64,000 nucleotides of DNA from Macrothele yani (Eukaryota; Arthropoda; Arachnida; Araneae; Macrothelidae). The position numbers and the translations under genes are program-made. Of this stretch, positions 32,052 through 44,400 are shown one piece after another. The stretch is from contig CM077034.1 of assembly GCA_039090855.1 (NCBI GenBank), forward strand, positions 222,358,331 to 222,422,330, in the 5' to 3' direction. The notes under the pieces are model-generated. The model saw only the letters and a list, made by a program, of their open reading frames with translations. It had not been told where the DNA came from and did not search any database. Every line of letters begins with the position of its first letter. The first letter of the stretch is position 1.

Positions 32052-35000
32052 GGACGCACACGACATAAAGGCAGATAGGAATCAGAATAAAACGTCCGCG
32101 GAGCTCAAATGGTAGAGTGACTTATTCCGGAATGAGGGGATCCGGGTTCGAATCCTGGCGTGGACAGAAATGACGGAGAAATTTACTTCGTTATAATGGC
32201 GCGCCCGAACTATCCGGATGACCCGGCCGTTCAAAATCTCGCATTGGTGTGATGTTATTTCCACACCGCGAGATAGGAAAAATAAGAGAATCCTTTCTCC
32301 AGCACAAAAAAAATAATAAGGGGGAGATGATGTAACGTACCAGGAGATGTGACGTACCTGCGCCCGAAGGACGCACACGACATAAAGGCAGATAGGAATC
32401 AGAATAAACGTCCGCGCAGCTCAAATGGTAGAGTGACTTATTCCGGAATGAGGGGATCCGGGTTCGAATCCTGGCGTGGACAGAAATGACGGAGAAATTT
32501 ACTTCGTTATAATGGCGCGCCCGAACTATCCGGATGACCCGGCCGTTCAAAATCTCGCATTGGTGTGATGTTATTTCCACACCGCGAGATAGGAAAAATA
32601 AGAGAATCCTTTCTCCAGCACAAAAAAAATAATAAGGGGGAGATGATGTAACGTACCAGGAGATGTGACGTACCTGCGCCCGAAGGACGCACACGACATA
32701 AAGGCAGATAGGAATCAGAATAAAACGTCCGCGCAGCTCAAATGCTAGAGTGACTTATTCCGGAATGAGGGGATCCGGGTTCGAATCCTGGCGTGGACAG
32801 AAATGACGGAGAAATTTACTTCGTTATAATGGCGCGCCCGAACTATCCGGATGACCCGGCCGTTCAAAATCTCGCATTGGTGTGATGTTATTTCAACACC
32901 GCGAGATAGGAAAAATAAGAGAATCCTTTCTCCAGCACTTAAAAGAAAAAAAATCGGGGGAGATGATGTAACGTGCCAGGAGATGTGACGTACATGCCCG
33001 AAGGACGCACACGACATAAAGGCAGATAGGAATCAGAATAAAACGTCCACGTAGCTCAATTGGTAGAGCGACTTATTCCGGAATGAGGGGATCCGGGTTC
33101 GAATCCTGGCGTGGACAGAAATGACGGAGAAATTTACTTCGTTATAATGGCGCCCGAACTATCCGAATGACCCGGCCGTTCAAAATCTCGCATTGGTGTG
33201 ATGTTATTTCAACACCGCGAGATAGGAAAAATAAGAGAATCCTTTCTCCAGCACTTAAAAAAAAAAAAAAATAAGGGGGAGATGATGTAACGTACCAGGA
33301 GATGTGACGTACCTGCCCGAAGGACGCACACGACATAAAGGCAGATAGGAATCAGAATAAAACGTCCACGTAGCTCAATTGGTAGAGCGACTTATTCCGG
33401 AATGAGGGGATCCGGGTTCGAATCCTGGCGTGGACAGAAATGACGGAGAAATTTACTTCGTCATAATGGCGCCCGAACTATCCGGATGACCCGGCCGTTC
33501 AAAATCTCGCATTGGTGTGATGTTATTTCCACACCGCGAGATAGGAAAAATAAGAGAATCCTTTCTCCAGCACTTAAAAGAAAAAAAATCGGGGGAGATG
33601 ATGTAACGTGCCAGGAGATGTGACGTACATGCCCGAAGGACGCACACGACATAAAGGCAGATAGGAATCAGAATAAAACGTCCACGTAGCTCAATTGGTA
33701 GAGCGACTTATTCCGGAATAAGGGGATCCGGGTTCGAATCCTGGCGTGGACAGAAATGACGGAGAAATTTACTTCGTTATAATGGCGCCCGAACTATCCG
33801 AATGACCCGGCCGTTCAAAATCTCGCATTGGTGTGATGTTATTTCAACACCGCGAGATAGGAAAAATAAGAGAATCCTTTCTCCAGCACTTAAAAAAAAA
33901 AAAAAAATAAGGGGGAGATGATGTAACGTACCAGGAGATGTGACGTACCTGCCCGAAGGACGCACACGACATAAAGGCAGATAGGAATCAGAATAAAACG
34001 TCCACGTAGCTCAATTGGTAAAGCGACTTATTCCGGAATGAGGGGATCCGGGTTCGAATCCTGGCGTGGGCAGAAATGACGGAGAAATTTACTTCGTTAT
34101 AATGGCGCCCGAACTATCCGGATGACCCGGCCGTTCAAAATCTCGCATTGGTGTGATGTTATTTCAACACCGCGAGATAGGAAAAATAAGAGAATCCTTT
34201 CTCCAGCACTTAAAAAAAAAAAAAAAATAAGGGGGAGATGATGTAACGTGCCAGGAGATGTGACGTACATGCCCGAAGGACGCACACGACATAAAGGCAG
34301 ATAGGAATCAGAATAAAACGTCCACGTAGCTCAATTGGTAGAGCGACTTATTCCGGAATGAGGGGATCCGGGTTCGAATCCTGGCGTGGACAGAAATGAC
34401 GGAGAAATTTACTTCGTTATAATGGCGCCCGAACTATCCGGATGACCCGGCCGTTCAAAATCTCGCATTGGTGTGATGTTATTTCAACACCGCGAGATAG
34501 GAAAAATAAGAGAATCCTTTCTCCAGCACTTAAAAAAAAAATAATAAGGGGGAGATGATGTAACGTACCAGGAGATGTGACGTACCTGCCCGAAGGACGC
34601 ACACGACATAAAGGCAGATAGGAATCAGAATAAAACGTCCACGTAGCTCAATTGGTAGAGCGACTTATTCCGGAATGAGGGGATCCGGGTTCGAATCCTG
34701 GCGTGGACAGAAATGACGGAGAAATTTACTTCGTTATAATGGCGCCCGAACTATCCGGATGACCCGGCCGTTCAAAATCTCGCATTGGTGTGATGTTATT
34801 TCCACACCGCGAGATAGGAAAAATAAGAGAATCCTTTCTCCAGCACTTAAAAGAAAAAATCGGGGGAGATGATGTAACGTGCCAGGAGATGTGACGTACA
34901 TGCCCGAAGGACGCACACGACATAAAGGCAGATAGGAATCAGAATAAAACGTCCACGTAGCTCAATTGGTAGAGCGACTTATTCCGGAATGAGGGGATCC

Positions 35001-38000
35001 GGGTTCGAATCCTGGCGTGGACAGAAATGACGGAGAAATTTACTTCGTTATAATGGCGCCCGAACTATCCGGATGACCCGGCCGTTCAAAATCTCGCATT
35101 GGTGTGATGTTATTTCAACACCGCGAGATAGGAAAAATAAGAGAATCCTTTCTCCAGCACTTAAAAAAAAATAATAAGGGGGAGATGATGTAACGTACCA
35201 GGAGATGTGACGTACCTGCCCGAAGGACGCACACGACATAAAGGCAGATAGGAATCAGAATAAAACGTCCACGTAGCTCAATTGGTAGAGCGACTTATTC
35301 CGGAATGAGGGGATCCGGGTTCGAATCCTGGCGTGGACAGAAATGACGGAGAAATTTACTTCGTTATAATGGCGCCCGAACTATCCGGATGACCCGGCCG
35401 TTCAAAATCTCGCATTGGTGTGATGTTATTTCCACACCGCGAGATAGGAAAAATAAGAGAATCCTTTCTCCAGCACTTAAAGAAAAAAAAATCGGGGGAG
35501 ATGATGTAACGTGCCAGGAGATGTGACGTACATGCCCGAAGGACGCACACGACATAAAGGCAGATAGGAATCAGAATAAAACGTCCACGTAGCTCAATTG
35601 GTAGAGCGACTTATTCCGGAATGAGGGATCCGGGTTCGAATCCTGGCGTGGACAGCAATGACGGAGAAATTTACTTCGTTATAATGGCGCCCGAACTATC
35701 CGGATGACCCGGCCGTTCAAAATCTCGCATTGGTGTGATGTTATTTCAACACCGCGAGATAGGAAAAATAAGAGAATCCTTTCTCCAGCACTTAAAAAAA
35801 ATAATAATAAGGGGGAGATGATGTAACGTACCAGGAGATGTGACGTACCTGCCCGAAGGACGCACACGACATAAAGGCAGATAGGAATCAGAATAAAACG
35901 TCCACGTAGCTCAATTGGTAGAGCGACTTATTCCGGAATGAGGGGATCCGGGTTCGAATCCTGGCGTGGACAGAAATGACGGAGAAATTTACTTCGTTAT
36001 AATGGCGCCCGAACTATCCGGATGACCCGGCCGTTCAAAATCTCGCATTGGTGTGATGTTATTTCCACACCGCGAGATAGGAAAAATAAGAGAATCCTTT
36101 CTCCAGCACTTAAAAGAAAAAAAATCGGGGGAGATGATGTAACGTGCCAGGAGATGTGACGTACATGCCCGAAGGACGCACACGACATAAAGGCAGATAG
36201 GAATCAGAATAAAACGTCCACGTAGCTCAATTGGTAGAGCGACTTATTCCGGAATGAGGGGATCCGGGTTCGAATCCTGGCGTGGACAGAAATGACGGAG
36301 AAATTTACTTCGTTATAATGGCGCCCGAACTATCCGGATGACCCGGCCGTTCAAAATCTCGCATTGGTGTGATGTTATTTCAACACCGCGAGATAGGAAA
36401 AATAAGAGAATCCTTTCTCCAGCACTTAAAAAAAAATAAGGGGGAGATGATGTAACGTACCAGGAGATGTGACGTACCTGCCCGAAGGACGCACACGACA
36501 TAAAGGCAGATAGCAATCAGAATAAAACGTCCGCGTAGCTCAAATGGTAGAGTGACTTATTCCGGAATGAGGGGATCCGGGTTCGAATCCTGGCGTGGAC
36601 AGAAATGACGGAGAAAGTTACTTCGTTATAATGGCGCGCCCGAACTATCCGAATGACCCGGCCGTTCAAAATCTCGCATTGGTGTGATGTTATTTCAACA
36701 CCGCGAGATAGGAAAAATAAGAGAATCCTTTCTCCAGCACTTAAAAAAAAAAAATAAGGGGGAGATGATGTAACGTACCAGGAGAGGTGAGGTACCTGCC
36801 CGAAGGACGCACACGACATAAAGGCAGATAGGAATCAGAATAAAACGTCCACGTAGCTCAATTGGTAGAGCGACTTATTCCGGAATGAGGGGATCCGGGT
36901 TCGAATCCTGGCGTGGACAGAAATGACGGAGAAATTTACTTCGTTATAATGGCGCCCGAACTATCCGAATGACCCGGCCGTTCAAAATCTCGCATTGGTG
37001 TGATGTTATTTCAACACCGCGAGATAGGAAAAATAAGAGAATCCTTTCTCCAGCACTTAAAAAAAAAAAAAAAATAAGGGGGAGATGATGTAACGTACCA
37101 GGAGATGTGACGTACCTGCCCGAAGGACGCACACGACATAAAGGCAGATAGGAATCAGAATAAAACGTCCACGTAGCTCAATTGGTAGAGCGACTTATTC
37201 CGGAATGAGGGGATCCGGGTTCGAATCCTGGCGTGGACAGAAATGACGGAGAAATTTACTTCGTTATAATGGCGCCCGAACTATCCGGATGACCCGGCCG
37301 TTCAAAATCTCGCATTGGTGTGATGTTATTTCAACACCGCGAGATAGGAAAAATAAGAGAATCTTTCTCCAGCACTTAAAAAAAAAAAAAATAAGGGGGA
37401 GATGATGTAACGTGCCAGGAGATGTGACGTACATGCCCGAAGGACGCACACGACATAAAGGCAGATAGGAATCAGAATAAAACGTCCACGTAGCTCAATT
37501 GGTAGAGCGACTTATTCCGGAATGAGGGGATCCGGGTTCGAATCCTGGCGTGGACAGAAATGACGGAGAAATTTACTTCGTTATAATGGCGCCCGAACTA
37601 TCCGAATGACCCGGCCGTTCAAAATCTCGCATTGGTGTGATGTTATTTCAACACCGCGAGATAGGAAAAATAAGAGAATCCTTTCTCCAGCACTTAAAAA
37701 AAAAAATAAGGGGGAGATGATGTAACGTACCAGGAGATGTGACGTACCTGCCCGAAGGACGCACACGACATAAAGGCAGATAGGAATAAGAATAAAACGT
37801 CCACGTAGCTCAATTGGTAGAGCGACTTATTCCGGAATGAGGGGATCCGGGTTCGAATCCTGGCGTGGACAGAAATGACGGAGAAATTTACTTCGTTATA
37901 ATGGCGCCCGAACTATCCGGATGACCCGGCCGTTCAAAATCTCGCATTGGTGTGATGTTATTTCCACACCGCGAGATAGGAAAAATAAGAGAATCCTTTC

Positions 38001-41000
38001 TCCAGCACTTAAAAGAAAAAAATCGGGGGAGATGATGTAACGTGCCAGGAGATGTGACGTACATGCCCGAAGGACGCACACGACATAAAGGCAGATAGGA
38101 ATCAGAATAAAACGTCCACGTAGCTCAATTGGTAGAGCGACTTATTCCGGAATGAGGGGATCCGGGTTCGAATCCTGGCGTGGACAGAAATGACGGAGAA
38201 ATTTACTTCGTTATAATGGCACCCGAACTATCCGGATGACCCGGCCGTTCAAAATCTCGCATTGGTGTGATGTTATTTCAACACCGCGAGATAGGAAAAA
38301 TAAGAGAATCCTTTCTCCAGCACTTAAAAAAAAAAAAAAAAATAAGGGGGAGATGATGTAACGTACCAGGAGATGTGACGTACCTGCCCGAAGGACGCAC
38401 ACGACATAAAGGCAGATAGGAATCAGAATAAAACGTCCACGTAGCTCAATTGGTAGAGCGACTTATTCCGGAATGAGGGGATCCGGGTTCGAATCCTGGC
38501 GTGGACAGAAATGACGGAGAAATTTACTTCGTTATAATGGCGGCCGAACTATCCGAATGACCCGGCCGTTCAAAATCTCGCATTGGTGTGATGTTATTTC
38601 AACACCGCGAGATAGGAAAAATAAGAGAATCCTTTCTCCAGCACTTAAAAAAAAAAAAAAAAAATAAGGGGGAGATGATGTAACGTACCAGGAGATGTGA
38701 CGTACCTGCCCGAAGGACGCACACGACATAAAGGCAGATAGGAATCAGAATAAAACGTCCACGTAGCTCAATTGGTAGAGCGACTTATTCCGGAATGAGG
38801 GGATCCGGGTTCGAATCCTGGCGTGGACAGAAATGACGGAGAAATTTACTTCGTTATAATGGCGCCCGAACTATCCGGATGACCCGGCCGTTCAAAATCT
38901 CGCATTGGTGTGATGTTATTTCCACACCGCGAGATAGGAAAAATAAGAGAATCCTTTCTCCAGCACTTAAAAGAAAAAAAATCGGGGGGAGATGATGTAA
39001 CGTGCCAGGAGATGTGACGTACATGCCCGAAGGACGCACACGACATAAAGGCAGATAGGAATCAGAATAAAACGTCCACGTAGCTCAATTGGTAGAGCGA
39101 CTTATTCCGGAATGAGGGGATCCGGGTTCGAATCCTGGCGTGGACAGAAATGACGGAGAAATTTACTTCGTTATAATGGCACCCGAACTATCCGGATGAC
39201 CCGGCCGTTCAAAATCTCGCATTGGTGTGATGTTATTTCAACACCGCGAGATAGGAAAAATAAGAGAATCCTTTCTCCAGCACTTAAAAAAAAAAAAATA
39301 AGGGGGAGATGATGTAACGTACCAGGAGATGTGACGTACCTGCCCGAAGGACGCACACGACATAAAGGCAGATAGGAATCAGAATAAAACGTCCACGTAG
39401 CTCAATTGGTAGAGCGACTTATTCCGGAATGAGGGGATCCGGGTTCGAATCCTGGCGTGGACAGAAATGACGGAGAAATTTACTTCGTTATAATGGCGCC
39501 CGAACTATCCGGATGACCCGGCCGTTCAAAATCTCGCATTGGTGTGATGTTATTTCCACACCGCGAGATAGGAAAAATAAGAGAATCCTTTCTCCAGCAC
39601 TTAAAAGAAAAAAATCGGGGGAGATGATGTAACGTGCCAGGAGATGTGACGTACATGCCCGAAGGACGCACACGACATAAAGGCAGATAGGAATCAGAAT
39701 AAAACGTCCACGTAGCTCAATTGGTAGAGCGACTTATTCCGGAATGAGGGGATCCGGGTTCGAATCCTGGCGTGGACAGAAATGACGGAGAAATTTACTT
39801 CGTTATAATGGCACCCGAACTATCCGGATGACCCGGCCGTTCAAAATCTCGCATTGGTGTGATGTTATTTCAACACCGCGAGATAGGAAAAATAAGAGAA
39901 TCCTTTCTCCAGCACTTAAAAAAAAAAAAATAAGGGGGAGATGATGTAACGTACCAGGAGATGTGACGTACCTGCCCGAAGGACGCACACGACATAAAGG
40001 CAGATAGGAATCAGAATAAAACGTCCACGTAGCTCAATTGGTAGAGCGACTTATTCCGGAATGAGGGGATCCGGGTTCGAATCCTGGCGTGGACAGAAAT
40101 GACGGAGAAATTTACTTCGTTATAATGGCGGCCGAACTATCCGAATGACCCGGCCGTTCAAAATCTCGCATTGGTGTGATGTTATTTCAACACCGCGAGA
40201 TAGGAAAAATAAGAGAATCCTTTCTCCAGCACTTAAAAAAAAAAAAAAAAAAATAAGGGGGAGATGATGTAACGTACCAGGAGATGTGACGTACCTGCCC
40301 GAAGGACGCACACGACATAAAGGCAGATAGGAATCAGAATAAAACGTCCACGTAGCTCAATTGGTAGAGCGACTTATTCCGGAATGAGGGGATCCGGGTT
40401 CGAATCCTGGCGTGGACAGAAATGACGGAGAAATTTACTTCGTTATAATGGCGCCCGAACTATCCGGATGACCCGGCCGTTCAAAATCTCGCATTGGTGT
40501 GATGTTATTTCCACACCGCGAGATAGGAAAAATAAGAGAATCCTTTCTCCAGCACTTAAAAGAAAAAAATCGGGGGAGATGATGTAACGTGCCAGGAGAT
40601 GTGACGTACATGCCCGAAGGACGCACACGACATAAAGGCAGATAGGAATCAGAATAAAACGTCCACGTAGCTCAATTGGTAGAGCGACTTATTCCGGAAT
40701 GAGGGGATCCGGGTTCGAATCCTGGCGTGGACAGAAATGACGGAGAAATTTACTTCGTTATAATGGCACCCGAACTATCCGGATGACCCGGCCGTTCAAA
40801 ATCTCGCATTGGTGTGATGTTATTTCAACACCGCGAGATAGGAAAAATAAGAGAATCCTTTCTCCAGCACTTAAAAAAAAAAAAAAAAAAATAAGGGGGA
40901 GATGATGTAACGTACCAGGAGATGTGACGTACCTGCCCGAAGGACGCACACGACATAAAGGCAGATAGGAATCAGAATAAAACGTCCACGTAGCTCAATT

Positions 41001-41206
41001 GGTAGAGCGACTTATTCCGGAATGAGGGGATCCGGGTTCGAATCCTGGCGTGGACAGAAATGACGGAGAAATTTACTTCGTTATAATGGCGCCCGAACTA
41101 TCCGAATGACCCGGCCGTTCAAAATCTCGCATTGGTGTGATGTTATTTCAACACCGCGAGATAGGAAAAATAAGAGAATCCTTTCTCCAGCACTTAAAAA
41201 AAAAAA

Positions 41207-41222
41207 AATAAGGGGGAGATGA
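41207..41222 (+). promoter_or_regulatory. Polypurine tract of the TRIM
   Basis: aataagggggagatga, following an A-run of variable length and directly abutting the next LTR. Position and composition fit the plus-strand primer tract of LTR elements. A second variant reads atcgggggagatga. Confidence 0.7.
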
Positions 41223-41402
41223 TGTAACGTACCAGGAGATGTGACGTACCTGCCCGAAGGACGCACACGACATAAAGGCAGATAGGAATCAGAATAAAAC
41301 GTCCACGTAGCTCAATTGGTAGAGCGACTTATTCCGGAATGAGGGGATCCGGGTTCGAATCCTGGCGTGGACAGAAATGACGGAGAAATTTACTTCGTTA
41401 TA
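41223..41402 (+). repeat. Representative TRIM LTR, 180 bp
   Basis: TGTAACG...CGTTATA, a near-perfect 7-bp inverted terminus. The tRNA-like cassette occupies LTR positions 79-150. An aataaaa stretch lies just upstream of it, at LTR 71-77. About 30 bp follow the cassette. Confidence 0.9.
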
Positions 41403-41403
41403 A

Positions 41404-41415
41404 TGGCGCCCGAAC
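41404..41415 (+). promoter_or_regulatory. Primer-binding site, complementary to tRNA-Lys 3' end
   Basis: TGGCGCCCGAAC begins one base after the LTR. It is complementary to the last 12 bases (including CCA) of tRNA-Lys, the primer of many LTR retroelements. The same site occurs in most units. Variants tggcacccg (for example at 38219), tggcggccg (38540) and tggcgcgcccg (edge units) would weaken priming. Confidence 0.8.
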
Positions 41416-44400
41416 TATCCGAATGACCCGGCCGTTCAAAATCTCGCATTGGTGTGATGTTATTTCAACACCGCGAGATAGGAAAAATAAGAGAATCCTT
41501 TCTCCAGCACTTAAAAAAAAAAAAAATAATAAGGGGAGATGATGTAACGTACCAGGAGATGTGACGTACCTGCCCGAAGGACGCACACGACATAAAGGCA
41601 GATAGGAATCAGAATAAAACGTCCACGTAGCTCAATTGGTAGAGCGACTTATTCCGGAATGAGGGGATCCGGGTTCGAATCCTGGCGTGGACAGAAATGA
41701 CGGAGAAATTTACTTCGTTATAATGGCACCCGAACTATCCGGATGACCCGGCCGTTCAAAATCTCGCATTGGTGTGATGTTATTTCCACACCGCGAGATA
41801 GGAAAAATAAGAGAATCCTTTCTCCAGCACTTAAAAAAAAAAAAAAAAATAAGGGGGAGATGATGTAACGTACCAGGAGATGTGACGTACCTGCCCGAAG
41901 GACGCACACGACATAAAGGCAGATAGGAATCAGAATAAAACGTCCACGTAGCTCAATTGGTAGAGCGACTTATTCCGGAATGAGGGGATCCGGGTTCGAA
42001 TCCTGGCGTGGACAGAAATGACGGAGAAATTTACTTCGTTATAATGGCGCCCGAACTATCCGAATGACCCGGCCGTTCAAAATCTCGCATTGGTGTGATG
42101 TTATTTCAACACCGCGAGATAGGAAAAATAAGAGAATCCTTTCTCCAGCACTTAAAAAAAAAAAAAAAATAAGGGGGAGATGATGTAACGTACCAGGAGA
42201 TGTGACGTACCTGCCCGAAGGACGCACACGACATAAAGGCAGATAGGAATCAGAATAAAACGTCCACGTAGCTCAATTGGTAGAGCGACTTATTCCGGAA
42301 TGAGGGGATCCGGGTTCGAATCCTGGCGTGGACAGAAATGACGGAGAAATTTACTTCGTTATAATGGCGCCCGAACTATCCGAATGACCCGGCCGTTCAA
42401 AATCTCGCATTGGTGTGATGTTATTTCAACACCGCGAGATAGGAAAAATAAGAGAATCCTTTCTCCAGCACTTAAAAAAAAAAAATAAGGGGGAGATGAT
42501 GTAACGTACCAGGAGATGTGACGTACCTGCCCGAAGGACGCACACGACATAAAGGCAGATAGGAATCAGAATAAAACGTCCACGTAGCTCAATTGGTAGA
42601 GCGACTTATTCCGGAATGAGGGGATCCGGGTTCGAATCCTGGCGTGGACAGAAATGACGGAGAAATTTACTTCGTTATAATGGCGCCCGAACTATCCGAA
42701 TGACCCGGCCGTTCAAAATCTCGCATTGGTGTGATGTTATTTCAACACCGCGAGATAGGAAAAATAAGAGAATCCTTTCTCCAGCACTTAAAAAAAAAAA
42801 AATAATAAGGGGGAGATGATGTAACGTACCAGGAGATGTGACGTACCTGCCCGAAGGACGCACACGACATAAAGGCAGATAGGAATCAGAATAAAACGTC
42901 CACGTAGCTCAATTGGTAGAGCGACTTATTCCGGAATGAGGGGATCCGGGTTCGAATCCTGGCGTGGACAGAAATGACGGAGAAATTTACTTCGTTATAA
43001 TGGCGCCCGAACTATCCGGATGACCCGGCCGTTCAAAATCTCGCATTGGTGTGATGTTATTTCAACACCGCGAGATAGGAAAAATAAGAGAATCCTTTCT
43101 CCAGCACTTAAAAGAAAAAAAATCGGGGGGAGATGATGTAACGTGCCAGGAGATGTGACGTACATGCCCGAAGGACGCACACGACATAAAGGCAGATAGG
43201 AATCAGAATAAAACGTCCACGTAGCTCAATTGGTAGAGCGACTTATTCCGGAATGAGGGGATCCGGGTTCGAATCCTGGCGTGGACAGAAATGACGGAGA
43301 AATTTACTTCGTTATAATGGCGCCCGAACTATCCGAATGACCCGGCCGTTCAAAATCTCGCATTGGTGTGATGTTATTTCAACACCGCGAGATAGGAAAA
43401 ATAAGAGAATCCTTTCTCCAGCACTTAAAAAAAAATAAAATAAGGGGGAGATGATGTAACGTACCAGGAGATGTGACGTACCTGCCCGAAGGACGCACAC
43501 GACATAAAGGCAGATAGGAATCAGAATAAAACGTCCACGTAGCTCAATTGGTAGAGCGACTTATTCCGGAATGAGGGGATCCGGGTTCGAATCCTGGCGT
43601 GGACAGAAATGACGGAGAAATTTACTTCGTTATAATGGCGCCCGAACTATCCGGATGACCCGGCCGTTCAAAATCTCGCATTGGTGTGATGTTATTTCCA
43701 CACCGCGAGATAGGAAAAATAAGAGAATCCTTTCTCCAGCACTTAAAAGAAAAAAATCGGGGGAGATGATGTAACGTGCCAGGAGATGTGACGTACATGC
43801 CCGAAGGACGCACACGACATAAAGGCAGATAGGAATCAGAATAAAACGTCCACGTAGCTCAATTGGTAGAGCGACTTATTCCGGAATGAGGGGATCCGGG
43901 CTCGAATCCTGGCGTGGACAGAAATGACGGAGAAATTTACTTCGTTATAATGGCACCCGAACTATCCGGATGACCCGGCCGTTCAAAATCTCGCATTGGT
44001 GTGATGTTATTTCAACACCGCGAGATAGGAAAAATAAGAGAATCCTTTCTCCAGCACTTAAAAAAAAAAAAAAAAAATAAGGGGGAGATGATGTAACGTA
44101 CCAGGAGATGTGACGTACCTGCCCGAAGGACGCACACGACATAAAGGCAGATAGGAATCAGAATAAAACGTCCACGTAGCTCAATTGGTAGAGCGACTTA
44201 TTCCGGAATGAGGGGATCCGGGTTCGAATCCTGGCGTGGACAGAAATGACGGAGAAATTTACTTCGTTATAATGGCGCCCGAACTATCCGAATGACCCGG
44301 CCGTTCAAAATCTCGCATTGGTGTGATGTTATTTCAACACCGCGAGATAGGAAAAATAAGAGAATCCTTTCTCCAGCACTTAAAAAAAAAAAAAAAAAAT

